Below, piece after piece: positions 26,231 to 26,481 of a DNA stretch of 26,481 nt. The stretch comes from a virus, in the IMG/VR virus record IMGVR_UViG_3300042924_003291, positions 1 through 26,481 of that record; one strand, 5' to 3'. A program made the position numbers and the translations under genes. How positions within the stretch are numbered: position 1 is the stretch's first letter; the number at the start of each line of letters is the position of its first letter. The notes under the pieces are model-generated. The model did no database searches and was not told the DNA's origin. It saw only the letters and a list, made by a program, of their open reading frames with translations.

Positions 26231-26481
26231 AAAGCTGCTCCAGCTCAAGCATCGAAACGAACTTGGCGCTTTCGATATGCCCGCCTCGGATGAACAGCTC
26301 ATACACGCCCCACGTCCACCCGCTCAGGCTATCGCGTGCGTAGTCCTCGACGTGTCCGTCCGGTAGAGCGCACCCGAGATTGAGTACCGTAACGTGATTG
26401 TAGGGGCCGAGCTTGGGCTGTCGGATCTGTCGCGCGACGTGGGAATGTCCGATGACGATATCGTGGACGGCATCGTTGGCG
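26223..26481 (-). CDS. Metallophosphoesterase, partial (C-terminal part)
   Basis: The frame enters from the right edge and ends at TAA (26225-26223), giving 85 visible residues. It begins ANDAVHDIVIGHSHVARQ, where GHSH is the metal-binding motif that ends calcineurin-like phosphoesterase domains. It then shows NLGCALPDGHVEDYA and a GWTWGVYELFIRGGHI strand pair before the C-terminus. The N-terminal metal motifs lie outside the window. Such enzymes in late operons may act on nucleotides or nucleic acids; the substrate is unknown. Confidence 0.75.
   Translation of the reverse strand, partial: ANDAVHDIVIGHSHVARQIRQPKLGPYNHVTVLNLGCALPDGHVEDYARDSLSGWTWGVYELFIRGGHIESAKFVSMLELEQLYA

Noticed and set aside
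1-26481. CRISPR arrays, tRNA, rRNA or insertion sequences
   Set aside because: I saw no spaced direct-repeat array, tRNA cloverleaf or transposase-type gene in the window. The only mobile-type gene is the HNH endonuclease.

Overview
This window is most of a tailed bacteriophage or prophage genome with a lambda-like plan. It is GC-rich and nearly every gene abuts or overlaps the next. The gene content (a GTA-type three-helix holin, a DUF6362 protein, a YdaS-like Cro, and the capsid and portal types) suggests an alphaproteobacterial host; that host call is inference. No integrase, tail or host gene is visible, so the window is only part of the genome.

Layout. Positions 1-10352 hold the leftward (minus-strand) packaging and head module: small and large terminase, portal, several head-associated proteins, scaffold, major capsid protein, a probable decoration protein and a coiled-coil/AT-hook protein. 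Two strong intrinsic terminators flank the decoration gene. Positions 10719-17180 are a leftward early operon of about 15 genes, most joined by 4-base stop/start overlaps. They include an HTH regulator, a C5-cytosine methyltransferase with a long ORF nested in another frame, an N6A/N4C-type methyltransferase, a DUF1064 nuclease-like protein, a stand-alone DnaA domain IV protein, a replication-initiation-type protein carrying iteron-like repeats in its gene, DUF551, and a DUF6362/T5orf172 fusion. Positions 17464-18530 hold a plus-strand lipoprotein gene followed by the immunity switch, with a Cro-like gene (minus) divergent from a cI-like repressor (plus). Positions 18574-24572 are a rightward early operon: small unknown genes, then a recombination cassette (PD-(D/E)XK exonuclease, ERF annealing protein, a protein with an SSB-like tail, an HNH-type DUF968-like protein), more unknown genes and a freestanding HNH endonuclease in an AT-rich island. 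Positions 24629-26481 are leftward again: part of a metallophosphoesterase, small genes, an M15-type endolysin and a holin.

How it works together. The most striking structure is the switch. Four 15-bp operators (consensus GGGAW-N5-WTCCC) occur as two pairs. One pair covers the leftward cro promoter and the other covers the rightward recombination-operon promoter. Both promoters have the same geometry: one operator just upstream of -35 and one filling the -35/-10 spacer. The repressor and Cro-like genes both appear to start at, or within a base or two of, their transcription starts, so both mRNAs are probably leaderless. The leftward operon (cro, regulator, replication) corresponds functionally to lambda PR, and the rightward operon (exonuclease, annealing protein) to lambda PL. 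The late genes run leftward off position 1 and re-enter at position 26481, which fits a circular or circularly permuted map with the tail genes in the missing part.
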